A stretch of DNA of 64,000 nucleotides from Sphingobacterium psychroaquaticum (GCF_900177625.1 NZ_FXAU01000001.1:674644-738643), one strand, 5' to 3'. Positions 17,789-26,758 are shown, counted from the first letter of the stretch. Notes: generated by a model not told the origin, from the letters alone. Numbers and translations are program-made.

Positions 17789-18532
17789 TTATAACATTCC
17801 GCCATCAACGGGAAGAACCTGTCCGTTTACATACGAAGAAAGATCAGAAGCTAAGAAAAGACATGCGTTAGCAACTTCTTCGGCTTCGCCAGCACGTTTT
17901 AATGGGATATTAGCTTCCCAGCCAGCAACAACCTTCGGGTCTAATACTTCCGTCATTTCGGTACGAATGAAGCCTGGAGCAATCACATTTGTACGGATAT
18001 TACGTGAACCTAATTCGCGTGCTACAGATTTAGAGAAACCAATGATACCTGCTTTGGATGCAGCATAGTTTGCTTGACCCGCATTACCTTGCACACCAAC
18101 AACAGAGCTCATATTAATAAATGACCCTTTACGGTTTTTCATCATCACTTTGGAAGCTGCTTTTGTAACATTGAACACCGATTTTACATTCACATTCATC
18201 ACATCGTCCCAGTTTTCTTCCGTCATACGCATCAGAAGACCGTCTTTTGTGACACCGGCATTGTTTACCACAACATCGATCGTTCCGAATTCGGACACAA
18301 TATCTTCAATAAGCTTCTCCGCTTCCGCAAATTGAGATGCATCCGAACGGTATCCTTTTACTTTCGTGCCAAATGCTTGGAGCTCTTGTTCAAGGGCTTG
18401 ACCTTTTTCTACGGAAGATAAATAGGTGAACGCTACATTGGCGCCATGCTGCGCAAATACTTCTGCAATTTTTCTGCCTATGCCTTTAGATGCTCCCGTA
18501 ACAAGAGCCGTTTTGCCTTCTAATAGTTTCAT
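17789..18532 (-). CDS. fabG: 3-oxoacyl-[ACP] reductase FabG
   Basis: A 247-residue classical SDR that fits FabG length and motifs: TGASKGIGRKIAE at the N-terminus, NNAGVTKDGLLMRM, NMSSVVGVQGNAGQANYAASKAG with the catalytic Ser-Tyr-Lys, and the FIRTEMTEVL region. It reduces 3-oxoacyl-ACP with NADPH in fatty acid elongation. The ATG at 18532 gives the standard MKLLEGKTALVTG start; a longer frame from 18625 would add 31 unrelated residues. It stands alone, with no other fab genes nearby except the LuxE-type acyl activator downstream. Confidence 0.92.
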   Translation of the reverse strand: MKLLEGKTALVTGASKGIGRKIAEVFAQHGANVAFTYLSSVEKGQALEQELQAFGTKVKGYRSDASQFAEAEKLIEDIVSEFGTIDVVVNNAGVTKDGLLMRMTEENWDDVMNVNVKSVFNVTKAASKVMMKNRKGSFINMSSVVGVQGNAGQANYAASKAGIIGFSKSVARELGSRNIRTNVIAPGFIRTEMTEVLDPKVVAGWEANIPLKRAGEAEEVANACLFLASDLSSYVNGQVLPVDGGML

Positions 18533-18774
18533 GCTGTTGTGTATATAGTTTTCAAACCATCCTCTCCATTCGATTTTTAGGAAGGAAGTTGGCAACAAAA
18601 ATGTTAAATATTCATTAGATATCACAATTTAATTCAGGATTTCTCTAGGCGTGGTTTTATCTGAAATGGCCAGTTTGTAATTTGATTTTACGAAATGGCG
18701 GATTGTGTTGAAAAAATCATAGCAATAATGAAAGAATTTTGACATTTTGATTCGGTTAAAAGAGTTGTGAATGT

Positions 18775-18782
18775 TAATTTTG
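18775..18782 (+). promoter_or_regulatory. Putative Bacteroidota -7 box before mqo
   Basis: TAATTTTG fits TAnnTTTG exactly, 18 bases before the ATG at 18800. A TTTG lies about 25 bases upstream, a little farther than usual. This would give a short leader for mqo. Confidence 0.4.
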
Positions 18783-18799
18783 TACCGAATTTTAAGACC

Positions 18800-20293
18800 A
18801 TGGGTAAAAAAACGAAAAAATCTGAAGTTGATGTTGTTCTGATTGGTGCAGGTATTATGAGCGCTACATTGGGAACACTAATCAATGAACTGAGTCCGGA
18901 TATAAATATTGAAATTATAGAACGACTAGATGTTGTTGCCGCAGAGAGCTCCGATGCGTGGAATAACGCGGGCACAGGCCACTCTGCATTATGTGAGTTG
19001 AACTATACGCCAGAGCAGGCAAACGGCACAGTTAAGATTGATAAGGCTATAAATATTGCAGAGCAGTTTGAAATATCCAAGCAGTTTTGGACACACTTAG
19101 TCGAAAAAGGAATTTTAACGAAACCTGCTGAATTTATTCGTCAGGTTCCACATATGAGTGCGGTATTCGGCGAAAAGGACGTGAAGTTCTTGCGCACACG
19201 TTTTGAGACACTACAGAAAGAGAACCTTTTTAAAGGAATGATCTACACCGAGGATAAGGAAACGTTGAAAGACTGGGTTCCTTTGATGATGGATGGCCGC
19301 GATGAAACAGAGGCAATGGCTGCTACGCGGATGGAAATCGGAACGGATGTGAACTTTGGTGCCTTAACGAAGGAATTAATTAAGCATTTACAAGAAAAAG
19401 AGAACATTACCCTTTCTCTGAACCACGAGGTGCGCGATATCGAACGTGAGGACGATGGTCGTTGGGAGGTTGAGGTGAAAGATCTTAAAACGGGCGAAAA
19501 ACGCGAAATCAAGGCACGTTTTGTGTTTATTGGTGCAGGTGGGCGTTCCTTATTGTTATTGGAAAAATCAGGTATTCCAGAAGCAAAAGGATACGGTGGT
19601 TTTCCGGTAGGCGGACAATGGTTGCGTTGTAAGAACGATGCCATCATCAAACAGCATCACGCGAAAGTATATGGAAAAGCTTCTGTGGGTGCGCCACCGA
19701 TGTCTGTTCCTCACTTGGACACACGGTATATCGATGGTAAACAAGCGTTATTGTTTGGTCCTTATGCAGGTTTCTCTACTAAATTTTTGAAAAAAGGATC
19801 GTACTTCGATTTACCGGCTTCGATTAAATTGTCGAATATTCGTCCGATGATATCGGCAGGATTAGATAATATGGATCTAACGAAGTACCTGATCACGGAG
19901 GTGATGAAGAGTCCCGCGGATAAGCTTAATGCTTTGAAGCAATTTATGCCGTCTGCAAAGATGGAGGATTGGGGAATTGAGGTCGCAGGACAACGGGTAC
20001 AGGTCATCAAGAAAGACCCTAAACATGGTGGTATCTTAGAGTTTGGAACAGAGATTGTTTCTAGTGCAGATGGTTCGATTGCGGCATTGCTTGGTGCTTC
20101 GCCGGGTGCTTCTACATCGGTGCCGATCATGATTAATTTATTGAAAAAATGTTTCCCTGAACGTGCGAAATCGGATGATTACCGTAAGAAATTACGGGAG
20201 ATGATTCCTTCGTGGGGGAAAAAATTAAATGATGATGCAACGCTTTGTAACGATGTACGTCGTCGCTCTGCAGAGGCATTGAAATTATCATAA
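18800..20293 (+). CDS. mqo: Malate:quinone oxidoreductase
   Basis: A 497-residue FAD enzyme that oxidises malate to oxaloacetate and passes electrons to quinone at the inner face of the membrane (TCA cycle). The N-terminus has the FAD-binding VDVVLIGAGIMSATLG, followed by AAESSDAWNNAGTGHSALCELNYTP, which is diagnostic for Mqo. A second conserved stretch, LLGASPGASTSVPIM, lies near the C-terminus. The ATG at 18800 is chosen; an upstream ATG at 18767 would add 11 residues and overlap the -7 box candidate. Single gene upstream of the TPP riboswitch. Confidence 0.95.
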   Translation: MGKKTKKSEVDVVLIGAGIMSATLGTLINELSPDINIEIIERLDVVAAESSDAWNNAGTGHSALCELNYTPEQANGTVKIDKAINIAEQFEISKQFWTHLVEKGILTKPAEFIRQVPHMSAVFGEKDVKFLRTRFETLQKENLFKGMIYTEDKETLKDWVPLMMDGRDETEAMAATRMEIGTDVNFGALTKELIKHLQEKENITLSLNHEVRDIEREDDGRWEVEVKDLKTGEKREIKARFVFIGAGGRSLLLLEKSGIPEAKGYGGFPVGGQWLRCKNDAIIKQHHAKVYGKASVGAPPMSVPHLDTRYIDGKQALLFGPYAGFSTKFLKKGSYFDLPASIKLSNIRPMISAGLDNMDLTKYLITEVMKSPADKLNALKQFMPSAKMEDWGIEVAGQRVQVIKKDPKHGGILEFGTEIVSSADGSIAALLGASPGASTSVPIMINLLKKCFPERAKSDDYRKKLREMIPSWGKKLNDDATLCNDVRRRSAEALKLS

Positions 20294-20306
20294 TATATTA
20301 AAATAC

Positions 20307-20421
20307 TTATGGGGTGCTCTCGTTCAGCAATTTTTTAGCTGAAACGATAGAGGCTGAGAATATACCCAATCTTGCGGTAACGTAAGAGGAACCTGATCCA
20401 GGTAATGCTGGCGTAGGGATA
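20307..20421 (+). ncRNA. TPP riboswitch (THI element)
   Basis: All core pieces of a thiamine pyrophosphate aptamer are present in order: GGGGTGCT (20311), GGCTGAGAATATACCC (20352-20367), GAACCTGATCCAGGTAATGC (from 20389) and GCGTAGGGA (20411-20419). The variable P3-type stem (TCGTTCAGC...GCTGAAACGA) lies between the first two. It sits between mqo and the pnuT-like gene, so high TPP should reduce expression of the transporter and the overlapping flavoprotein gene. Confidence 0.96.
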
Positions 20422-20447
20422 AATTTTCTTTTTTTAAGCCATCTTCC

Positions 20448-20476
20448 ATAAGTGCGTATTATTAATACACACTTAT
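20448..20476 (+). promoter_or_regulatory. Expression-platform hairpin of the TPP riboswitch
   Basis: A stem of 13 matches out of 14 (ATAAGTGCGTATTA against TAATACACACTTAT, one-base loop) ends three bases before the ATG at 20479. There is no U-run after it, so it probably controls access of the ribosome to the start codon rather than transcription termination. Confidence 0.65.
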
Positions 20477-20478
20477 CT

Positions 20479-21102
20479 ATGCAAGTAAATGATCTTTTTG
20501 AACAGCTGTACCAAGGTTTGCAACAAACATCTTGGTTGGAACGTATTGCTGTTCTTTTTGGGGTAACGCAAGTGCTGTTATCCAAACGAAATAAGATTTC
20601 CAACTATTTCTTCGGCATCATCTCTATTTTACTGACGATTTCTGTTTTGTACTCAGCAAAACTCTATGCCGAGATTCTTCTTAATATGTATTATCTGGTG
20701 ATGAGCGTATACGGATTGTGGTATTGGCGGGGACAACGGACTGCTGTTCCGGTGCAGATTACGCGCAGTACACCGAGTGAATGGAAGATTGTGTCGGCTA
20801 TTGTGGTGGTGGGGTATTTTGCGTTATACCTGGTGTTGCGATATTTCACTAATTCGGATGTACCGATGATGGATGCGATCGTGTCAAGTACAGCATGGGC
20901 AGGGATGTGGCTTTTAGCAAAACGTAAGCTTGAAAATTGGATTCTGCTGAATATTAGTAATATTATAGCGATACCACTCTTGTTTTATAAGGGGCTATTT
21001 CTCTTTGCGTTATTAACTCTTGTCCTGTTTATTATTGCTATTTTCGGTTACTTGGAGTGGAAGCGGATTATGGCTAATCAGAAAAATACAACCTATGTTT
21101 AG
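20479..21102 (+). CDS. pnuT: PnuC/PnuT-family thiamine transporter
   Basis: A 207-residue inner-membrane protein with about seven hydrophobic segments and the PnuC-family signature (SWLERIAVLFGVTQVLLSKRNKISNYFFG; MYYLVMSVYGLWYWRGQ). PnuC members carry nicotinamide riboside; the PnuT subgroup under TPP riboswitches carries thiamine. The TPP riboswitch directly upstream decides for thiamine. The ATG at 20479 is used; an in-frame ATG at 20452 lies inside the control hairpin. The last 8 bp overlap the next gene, so the two are translationally coupled. Confidence 0.9.
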   Translation: MQVNDLFEQLYQGLQQTSWLERIAVLFGVTQVLLSKRNKISNYFFGIISILLTISVLYSAKLYAEILLNMYYLVMSVYGLWYWRGQRTAVPVQITRSTPSEWKIVSAIVVVGYFALYLVLRYFTNSDVPMMDAIVSSTAWAGMWLLAKRKLENWILLNISNIIAIPLLFYKGLFLFALLTLVLFIIAIFGYLEWKRIMANQKNTTYV

Positions 21103-22156
21103 TGCATTTATAGAATCGATTATAAAAGATAACATGCATTTGGCTGTTGCGAAGAAGCAGCTGACAGCAGAGCAGTTGGCTATGATCTATGAACAAGGGT
21201 GGTTCAACTTGTGGGTGCCAAAGGTGTATGGCGGATTGGAGTACGACCTGAAGAGTGGGTGTCAGTTATTAGAAGAGTTAGCTTTTCAGGATGGCGGATT
21301 AGGATGGACGGTAACCTTGTGCTCGGGTGCCAATATGTTTGCCGGTTTTTTGGAACCGCAATTAGCAGAAAGCGTTTTTCAAGCACATGATGTCTGCTGG
21401 GGCGGGAGTGGGAAAGCGGCCGGAAGAGCCGATATAACGGAAGGTGGTTATGTTATTTCAGGTATGTGGAAGTATGCTACAGGTGCTCCACATCTCACAC
21501 ATTTTACGTTGAATGCTTGGCTTTATAAAGAGGGACAACCGATATTATCGGATGAAGGAGAGCCTGTCTATGCTTCTTTTTTTGTGGACCGCGCTGATGT
21601 ATTGATTCATTATGATTGGGATACTTTTGGATTGGAAGTAACCGCCAGTCATAGTTTCTCTGTCGAAGGTCTATTTGTACCGGCCAATAGATCGTTCAAT
21701 TTGATTCCAGAACAACGCACTATAAATACCGCCTTATACTACTATCCTTTTATGGCGTTTGCCGCCTGTACATTGGTGGTTAATTATATGGGAATGTTCC
21801 GGAAGTTCGTTGCGCTTTACGAAAAACTGCTGTATCAAAAATCAGCAGATACGGTGTGGAATACGCGAAAAGGGAAAGGATACTTTAAGGAATTGGATAT
21901 TATTTTGACCACATTTGAAACGCATAGCGAGGAATTGTATACGCTGATGACGGAGACTTGGGGGAAGGAAAGTCCTGACGCGATCTCATTGGAACGGATA
22001 TCGGAGTTAGCGAAAGAGGTGGTTCTTTTTATACGTGAAAAGACAACGGAACTGTTCCCACGCACGGGGATCGATGGAGCACAACGGGATAATGAAATCA
22101 ATATGGTATTTCGGAATATATTTACCGCTACACAACACGCTTTGTTAAACGGGTAG
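21095..22156 (+). CDS. Acyl-CoA dehydrogenase-like flavoprotein coupled to pnuT
   Basis: A 353-residue protein with the acyl-CoA dehydrogenase/class D flavin monooxygenase fold. The N-terminal helical domain contains LWVPKVYGGLEYDL and ELAFQDGGLGWTV. A middle beta domain has GGYVISGMWKYATGAPH. The C-terminal helical domain ends in IFTATQHALLNG. No catalytic glutamate of true acyl-CoA dehydrogenases can be placed. The ATG at 21095 lies within the 3' end of pnuT (8-bp overlap), so the protein is made under TPP riboswitch control. A link to thiamine salvage is an inference; no known step needs such an enzyme. Confidence 0.7.
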   Translation: MFSAFIESIIKDNMHLAVAKKQLTAEQLAMIYEQGWFNLWVPKVYGGLEYDLKSGCQLLEELAFQDGGLGWTVTLCSGANMFAGFLEPQLAESVFQAHDVCWGGSGKAAGRADITEGGYVISGMWKYATGAPHLTHFTLNAWLYKEGQPILSDEGEPVYASFFVDRADVLIHYDWDTFGLEVTASHSFSVEGLFVPANRSFNLIPEQRTINTALYYYPFMAFAACTLVVNYMGMFRKFVALYEKLLYQKSADTVWNTRKGKGYFKELDIILTTFETHSEELYTLMTETWGKESPDAISLERISELAKEVVLFIREKTTELFPRTGIDGAQRDNEINMVFRNIFTATQHALLNG

Positions 22157-22288
22157 CTTTGTCGTTGTTCGTCTTAGGGAGTCTTTAGATTGTAGTTTAT
22201 TGTTGGAAGTTCCCTTAGTGAGATACAATCCGCGGAGGGCTCAAAGCAGCGAATTTTTGTGTCTGATTAGTTTTGCGAATCCTTTCCG
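22157..22288. repeat. Remnant of the dispersed intergenic repeat family
   Basis: This gap carries a GAGGGCTCAAAGCAGCG segment resembling the GAGGGCTCAGCGCAA module at ~11385 and ~11770, and a TTTGTGTCTGATTAG piece also present at ~3357. It is a degraded copy with no gene. Confidence 0.5.
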
Positions 22289-22921
22289 CTACTCTCCGTA
22301 TGTTGCTTTTAGAATAAATTTTACAGCTTCTTGTATACGTGCCATGCCTTCTTCCGTTCTGATGTCAATTTCGCAAACAGTGCTATCGGTATATTTCGCA
22401 TGTAAGACTAGATAGTAAATAGCGGAAATAAGAATACTACTTACAGCACGAAGATCTACCGCACGCCCAGCGAGCTCTTTGTCGGCGATTGGAAAGAACA
22501 TGGAACTAATCCGTTCACGTTCTTGTGTAACATGCGACATAATATCTGACTGTTCACTGATTTGCCAGGTGACTACTTTTTGCATTTCCTCATTTTTAGA
22601 GAAATGTGCCATTTGCTCTAAGATCATGGTCTCTAGGTATACACGCGTACTGGCATCCTCGTATCCTTGTAAACGAGCTTCGACACTCTCTGTGATGCCA
22701 ATCCAGTAATCTTTTCCTTTGATGTAAGTTTCAATGAGATGGTTGACCGATCCAAAATAAACGGTAATCAATTTGCGGTCTACACCCGCGGCATGCGCTA
22801 TATTAGCAATACTTAAACCGGTATACCCCTCTTTTTCCAAAACAACACCAACGGCTTGAATGAGTTTATTCATCGTCCGCTCTTTGTTGTTTTTCTCCCC
22901 ATTGTATGTCTTTCTAGTCAT
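22289..22921 (-). CDS. TetR-family regulator
   Basis: A 210-residue protein. The DNA-binding domain lies in the N-terminal ~60 residues (KERTMNKLIQAVGVVLEKEGYTGLSIANIAHAAGVDRKLITVYFGS, helix-turn-helix). The rest is a helical ligand domain with no recognisable ligand signature. The full frame from 22921 is kept because the N-terminal KERTMNKL segment is typical of Bacteroidota TetR proteins; an internal Met at 22873 is less likely. It is not next to an obvious target gene, so its regulon is unknown. Confidence 0.82.
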   Translation of the reverse strand: MTRKTYNGEKNNKERTMNKLIQAVGVVLEKEGYTGLSIANIAHAAGVDRKLITVYFGSVNHLIETYIKGKDYWIGITESVEARLQGYEDASTRVYLETMILEQMAHFSKNEEMQKVVTWQISEQSDIMSHVTQERERISSMFFPIADKELAGRAVDLRAVSSILISAIYYLVLHAKYTDSTVCEIDIRTEEGMARIQEAVKFILKATYGE

Positions 22922-23026
22922 GTGTCAAACTTAGAAAAAATAGCGTTTAAATGCAAAACAACAGAACCATTTGTTATTTATTGACTATCGATAATATTCA
23001 ATGAGATTGAAGTTGTTATGGATGTT

Positions 23027-23908
23027 TTATTGTAAATAGTTGGTTCTAATTTTATCAACGTCAATCTCTAATACTTTCGTCAAGTAATTATCCATACCAC
23101 CATATTTACTATTAATGATATCCCATGATGCTTGAAGATATGATGCTTTGACACCTAGCAGGGGTTTCAGCGTTTCCACATCAATTGGAACATCTTTCAG
23201 CTGTTCACCCATACTTCGTTGTAGGTTATTTATAGCGCGGTTAGATTTGAGGTAATCATCAAAGATAGTTTGCTTATCTAGACCGAGTGCCGCCAAGAGG
23301 AGCAGTGTTGTAAATCCTGTTCTATCTTTTCCTGCTGTACAGTGGTACATAATCGTTTTATCATCTTCGGCATACTTTAAGAAGCGTTTATATTGTGCTT
23401 GATAGCGAACAGGAAACTGTCGATATATTTCTATCATCATATGCTCCAAACTATCTACGTTTGCTGTTTTAAGCCAGTCTTCAATTCCGACCGCTTGTAA
23501 GTTTCCTGCATCAATGGGATCCGCTACCCAGACGAACGATTCGGCAAAGGTTTGTTCAGCAGGATTTTTTTCTGATTCTGTTCTAAAGTCAATGACTACA
23601 TCGGGGTTTATTTGTTTTTTTATGTATTGTATATCTTTTGTGGTGGCTAAGCCGGGGTTTCCCATTCGGATGAGTTTTCTATAAACTATAGTCCGCCCAT
23701 CGGAAGCCTTCAGCCCGCCTAAATCACGGGCATTACCAATTTTTTCGAAGGAAATATCAGAATCTGCAAGAGTTGAGTTATTCATTTGCTGCTGCTTTTC
23801 GGTATGTTGTGTTTGATCTGTCCCACTTGGATTTAAGCAAGCATTTACTGTTATAAGTAAGGTAAGACAGAAACAATATAAGCGAATATTTTTGTAATAC
23901 TTAAACAT
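23027..23908 (-). CDS. Lipoprotein tyrosine/serine phosphatase (Y_phosphatase3)
   Basis: A 293-residue protein with a lipoprotein signal (LTLLITVNAC, Cys near residue 20), so it is probably anchored in the envelope. The phosphatase domain has NARDLGGLKASDG (family N-terminal signature) and the P-loop HCTAGKDRTG with the nucleophile Cys and Arg (C-x5-R). This is the bacterial family PF13350 related to MptpB-type phosphatases, which act on phospho-Ser/Thr/Tyr or phosphoinositides. The ATG at 23908 is chosen because the signal peptide starts there. Confidence 0.85.
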   Translation of the reverse strand: MFKYYKNIRLYCFCLTLLITVNACLNPSGTDQTQHTEKQQQMNNSTLADSDISFEKIGNARDLGGLKASDGRTIVYRKLIRMGNPGLATTKDIQYIKKQINPDVVIDFRTESEKNPAEQTFAESFVWVADPIDAGNLQAVGIEDWLKTANVDSLEHMMIEIYRQFPVRYQAQYKRFLKYAEDDKTIMYHCTAGKDRTGFTTLLLLAALGLDKQTIFDDYLKSNRAINNLQRSMGEQLKDVPIDVETLKPLLGVKASYLQASWDIINSKYGGMDNYLTKVLEIDVDKIRTNYLQ

Positions 23909-24100
23909 AATAAGGGTTAGTTTGTGCGTGCACATACGGAATTAACAATGCATAAGTATTTTTTGTTTGTATCGTGCTAAAAGTAAGGGGCTTTATTTCT
24001 GTAAGAAAAACGTAAAAATGTGTCTTTCAGATCGTAGTCGTATAGTTGTACCCTGGAACTTGTGTATTTTTACCGTGGATGCATAAAATGCATAATCGAC

Positions 24101-25225
24101 ATGTCTAAACGTAGAATTTTAATCAAACGAATTTTGTATACACTTTTTATATTGCTTGCCGTGGTTGCCGTAGGTACATACCTTTTCTTGCAACAGCCCA
24201 GCTTTGGAAAGCTACCTGAAGGTGCTCGCTTAGCGCGTATTCAGCAGTCTGAAAATTTCAAAAATGGGATTTTTCAAAATCAAACGATCACACCGAATTT
24301 AGCGACCGATAAGTCTAAATTTGTTTTGTTTACCGAATTCTTCTTTCAGAAGATCAAAGACTTGCGTCCGACCAAGGATGTGCCGGCTATAAAAACGGAT
24401 CTAAAAGCGCTAAACAGAAAGGATAACCTGGTGGTGTGGTTAGGGCACTCTTCGTTATATATGCAGTTGGATGGTAAGCGCTTTTTGGTGGACCCTGTCT
24501 TGCTGACGGCTTCGCCCATTTCCTTTGTCAACAAAGCATTCCGAGGTGCGGATGCGTATCATCCACAAGATATACCTGATATTGATTATTTATTGATTAC
24601 ACACGATCACTGGGATCACTTGGATTATGAAACGATGGTGGTGCTGAAGGATCGGGTAGGGAAGGTCGTGTGTCCGCTTGGCGTGGCTTCACATTTAGAA
24701 TATTGGGGTTTTGATCCTGCTCGTATTGTGGAGCACGATTGGTTTGACAGTGTAGTTTTGGATGAACATCTCAAAATTAATACGTTGCCGGCACGACATT
24801 TTTCGGGACGTGGTCTACAACCGAACAAAACCCTTTGGGCTTCTTATCTGCTGGAAAGTGCTAGTGCAGGTAAGGTCTATATTTCTGGGGATACGGGATA
24901 TGAGGCGCATTTTAAAGCCATCGGGGAGCGTTTTGGCGAGATTGACTTTGCTATAATGGAGAATGGTCAGTATAATGCTGATTGGCGATACATCCATATG
25001 ATGCCGGAGGACTTAGTACAGGCGGTGAAAGATCTTAAGCCTAAGCGCTTCTTTACGGTGCATAACTCGAAATATGCGTTGGGCAAGCATGCGTGGTATG
25101 AACCGTTGGAAAATATTTACAGCTCGGCACAGCGGGATTCTTTGCCTTTGGTGACGCCGATGATTGGTGAACCACTCTACCTCGAAACTGCTGCGGCTGC
25201 ACCGAAGAAGTGGTGGGTAGAGTAG
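24101..25225 (+). CDS. Membrane-anchored MBL-fold hydrolase (NAPE-PLD-like)
   Basis: A 374-residue metallo-beta-lactamase-fold protein with an N-terminal membrane segment (residues ~8-28, RILYTLFILLAVVAVGTYLFL). The zinc motif THDHWDHLD is at about residue 167, with RHFSGRG, SGDTGYEAHF and VHNSKYALG giving the other ligands. The WLGHSS motif and overall layout match NAPE-hydrolysing phospholipase D/RomA-like proteins, whose bacterial role is poorly known. The ATG at 24101 gives the membrane anchor directly; the frame from 24062 is less likely. Confidence 0.83.
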   Translation: MSKRRILIKRILYTLFILLAVVAVGTYLFLQQPSFGKLPEGARLARIQQSENFKNGIFQNQTITPNLATDKSKFVLFTEFFFQKIKDLRPTKDVPAIKTDLKALNRKDNLVVWLGHSSLYMQLDGKRFLVDPVLLTASPISFVNKAFRGADAYHPQDIPDIDYLLITHDHWDHLDYETMVVLKDRVGKVVCPLGVASHLEYWGFDPARIVEHDWFDSVVLDEHLKINTLPARHFSGRGLQPNKTLWASYLLESASAGKVYISGDTGYEAHFKAIGERFGEIDFAIMENGQYNADWRYIHMMPEDLVQAVKDLKPKRFFTVHNSKYALGKHAWYEPLENIYSSAQRDSLPLVTPMIGEPLYLETAAAAPKKWWVE

Positions 25226-25242
25226 TTGTTTGTAAGTACGGG

Positions 25243-25875
25243 TTATAGTAGCCTGTAGCGTTCCACCAGTATTTCCAATGTGTCTTCACTGGTGCATAAT
25301 GCGGTTTGAAACCCTAACTGGTTTGCTGTAGCGAGGTGTTGTGGACTGTCGTCAATAAATAAGGTTGTCGCGGGGTTGATACCGGTCTCGGTTACTACTT
25401 GTTCAAAAATTTCTGCGTTGGGTTTCCGCATACCCATCTGGTGGGAATAGTATGCTTTTTCAAAGAAAATATCATTGTTCGGGATGCCGTATTTTTCTTG
25501 AATATGTTGCATACAGTATGCGTAATGTATTTCGTTGTTATTGCTCAACAGGAAGGTTCGATATTTTTCTCTTAGTGCAAGAAGGACCTCATGTTTTCCT
25601 TGGGGTACACCGATGAGTAAGGCGTTCCATGCGTCATCAATTTGTTGGTCGCTTAGCTCGGGGCTATTTGTTTTTTCACGAATCGCTGTGCGGAATTCGG
25701 CTGGGGTGATTTCTCCTTTGTCAAATGCATCAAAAAGGGGATCTTGTGCTTTATGTCCAAAGAAATCGTCTACATTTTTGATACCCAATGTGATAAAAGC
25801 TTGGCGCGCTCGATTAAAGTCGATCATGAAAATGACATTGCCGTAATCGAGAATAATATTTTCAATTTTTTGCAT
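25243..25875 (-). CDS. HAD-family phosphatase, YihX-like
   Basis: A 210-residue HAD subfamily IA hydrolase. Motif I is ILDYGNVIF (Asp nucleophile, followed by Gly-Asn as in E. coli YihX alpha-glucose-1-phosphatase rather than the usual second Asp). Motif II is FLLSNNN, motif III GMRKPNAEIF with Lys, motif IV LFIDDSPQHL. A helical cap lies at ~20-90. It is probably a cytoplasmic sugar-phosphate phosphatase. It converges with the MBL-fold gene 17 bp away. Confidence 0.85.
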   Translation of the reverse strand: MQKIENIILDYGNVIFMIDFNRARQAFITLGIKNVDDFFGHKAQDPLFDAFDKGEITPAEFRTAIREKTNSPELSDQQIDDAWNALLIGVPQGKHEVLLALREKYRTFLLSNNNEIHYAYCMQHIQEKYGIPNNDIFFEKAYYSHQMGMRKPNAEIFEQVVTETGINPATTLFIDDSPQHLATANQLGFQTALCTSEDTLEILVERYRLL

Positions 25876-25951
25876 CTAAAATTTTGTTTTCTCGCCCCAA
25901 ATATCGATAATTGCATCATCAAAACGGAATTCTCCGTCAAAAAAACAAACC

Positions 25952-26025
25952 GCGCCTATAGCTCAGTCGGTTAGAGTAGAAGACTCATAATCTTTTGGTC
26001 CCTGGTTCGAGCCCAGGTGGGCGCA
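25952..26025 (+). tRNA. tRNA-Met (anticodon CAT, elongator)
   Basis: A 74-base cloverleaf. The acceptor GCGCCTA pairs with TGGGCGC (one G-T pair), the D arm is GCTC/GAGT, the anticodon stem is GAAGA/TCTTT with loop CTCATAA (anticodon CAT), and the T arm is CCTGG-TTCGAGC-CCAGG. The discriminator is A and CCA is not encoded. It lacks the three G-C pairs of the initiator. tRNA-Ile2 (C modified to lysidine) also reads CAT and cannot be ruled out by eye. Confidence 0.93.
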
Positions 26026-26029
26026 CTGG

Positions 26030-26062
26030 AAAATCCTCCTAGCAATAGGAGGATTTTTTTTG
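26030..26062 (+). terminator. Terminator of the tRNA gene
   Basis: Stem AATCCTCCTA / TAGGAGGATT with a 4-base loop, followed by a run of T residues, five bases after the tRNA end. A classic intrinsic terminator. Confidence 0.9.
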
Positions 26063-26178
26063 TTTTAAACATGTTTATAAAGTTTTTAGGACAGAGACCC
26101 ACAATTATGGGTTAGGTTGGAAATGTTATTTTTAATAATTCATTGTTAATCGTCATTTATTCAAATAAACTGTAGAAA

Positions 26179-26730
26179 ATGGATAGCAAGAAAAAATATG
26201 AATTTACGTCAGAAAGACTGGGATTTCGAAACTGGGATTTATCCGATATCGATGAAATGCACGCGATAAATTCTGACGAAAAAGTTATGGAGTTTTTTCC
26301 TGGTATTCCGACAAAAGAACAGACCACAGAGTTTATTGAGCGAATGAGAAAGCAATTTCGGGATAAAGGATTTTGTTATTTTGCTGTTGAGAGGCTAGAT
26401 AATGAAGCGTTTATTGGTTTTATCGGACTTTCTGAGCAAACGTATGAGGCTGATTTTACACCTTGTGTTGACATTGGCTGGAGAATAAAAAGTAGGGAAT
26501 GGAACAACGGGTTTGCTTCAGAAGGAGCAGCAAGATGTTTGGACTATGCTTTGAATGAACTGAAGCTCGAAAATGTGTATGCCATTGCACCGAAAATTAA
26601 TAGAAAGTCTGAACATATTATGACAAAGATTGGGCTAGTGAAGCAATATGAATTTGAACATCCTTTATTGATTAAAAATAACAGACTTAGGACATGTGTC
26701 CTGTATAAAACGAAAAATGATATAAAATAG
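26179..26730 (+). CDS. RimJ/RimL-type GNAT acetyltransferase
   Basis: A 183-residue GNAT of the acetyltransf_3 type. TSERLGFRNWDLSDIDEMHAI is the typical start of the RimJ/RimL group. DIGWRIKSREWNNGFASEGA is the acetyl-CoA binding segment and IAPKINRKSEHIMTKIGL is the C-terminal motif. These enzymes acetylate N-termini of ribosomal proteins or small amines; the substrate here is unknown. It lies in a more AT-rich stretch than the surrounding genes. Confidence 0.85.
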   Translation: MDSKKKYEFTSERLGFRNWDLSDIDEMHAINSDEKVMEFFPGIPTKEQTTEFIERMRKQFRDKGFCYFAVERLDNEAFIGFIGLSEQTYEADFTPCVDIGWRIKSREWNNGFASEGAARCLDYALNELKLENVYAIAPKINRKSEHIMTKIGLVKQYEFEHPLLIKNNRLRTCVLYKTKNDIK

Positions 26731-26758
26731 TGATTGAGCTAAGTTAATTGTTTTACAA

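Noticed and set aside
17593..17871. A 92-residue frame in the repeat and fabG 3' region
   Set aside because: It runs through the palindromic repeat and antisense to the end of fabG; the translation is a repeat artefact.
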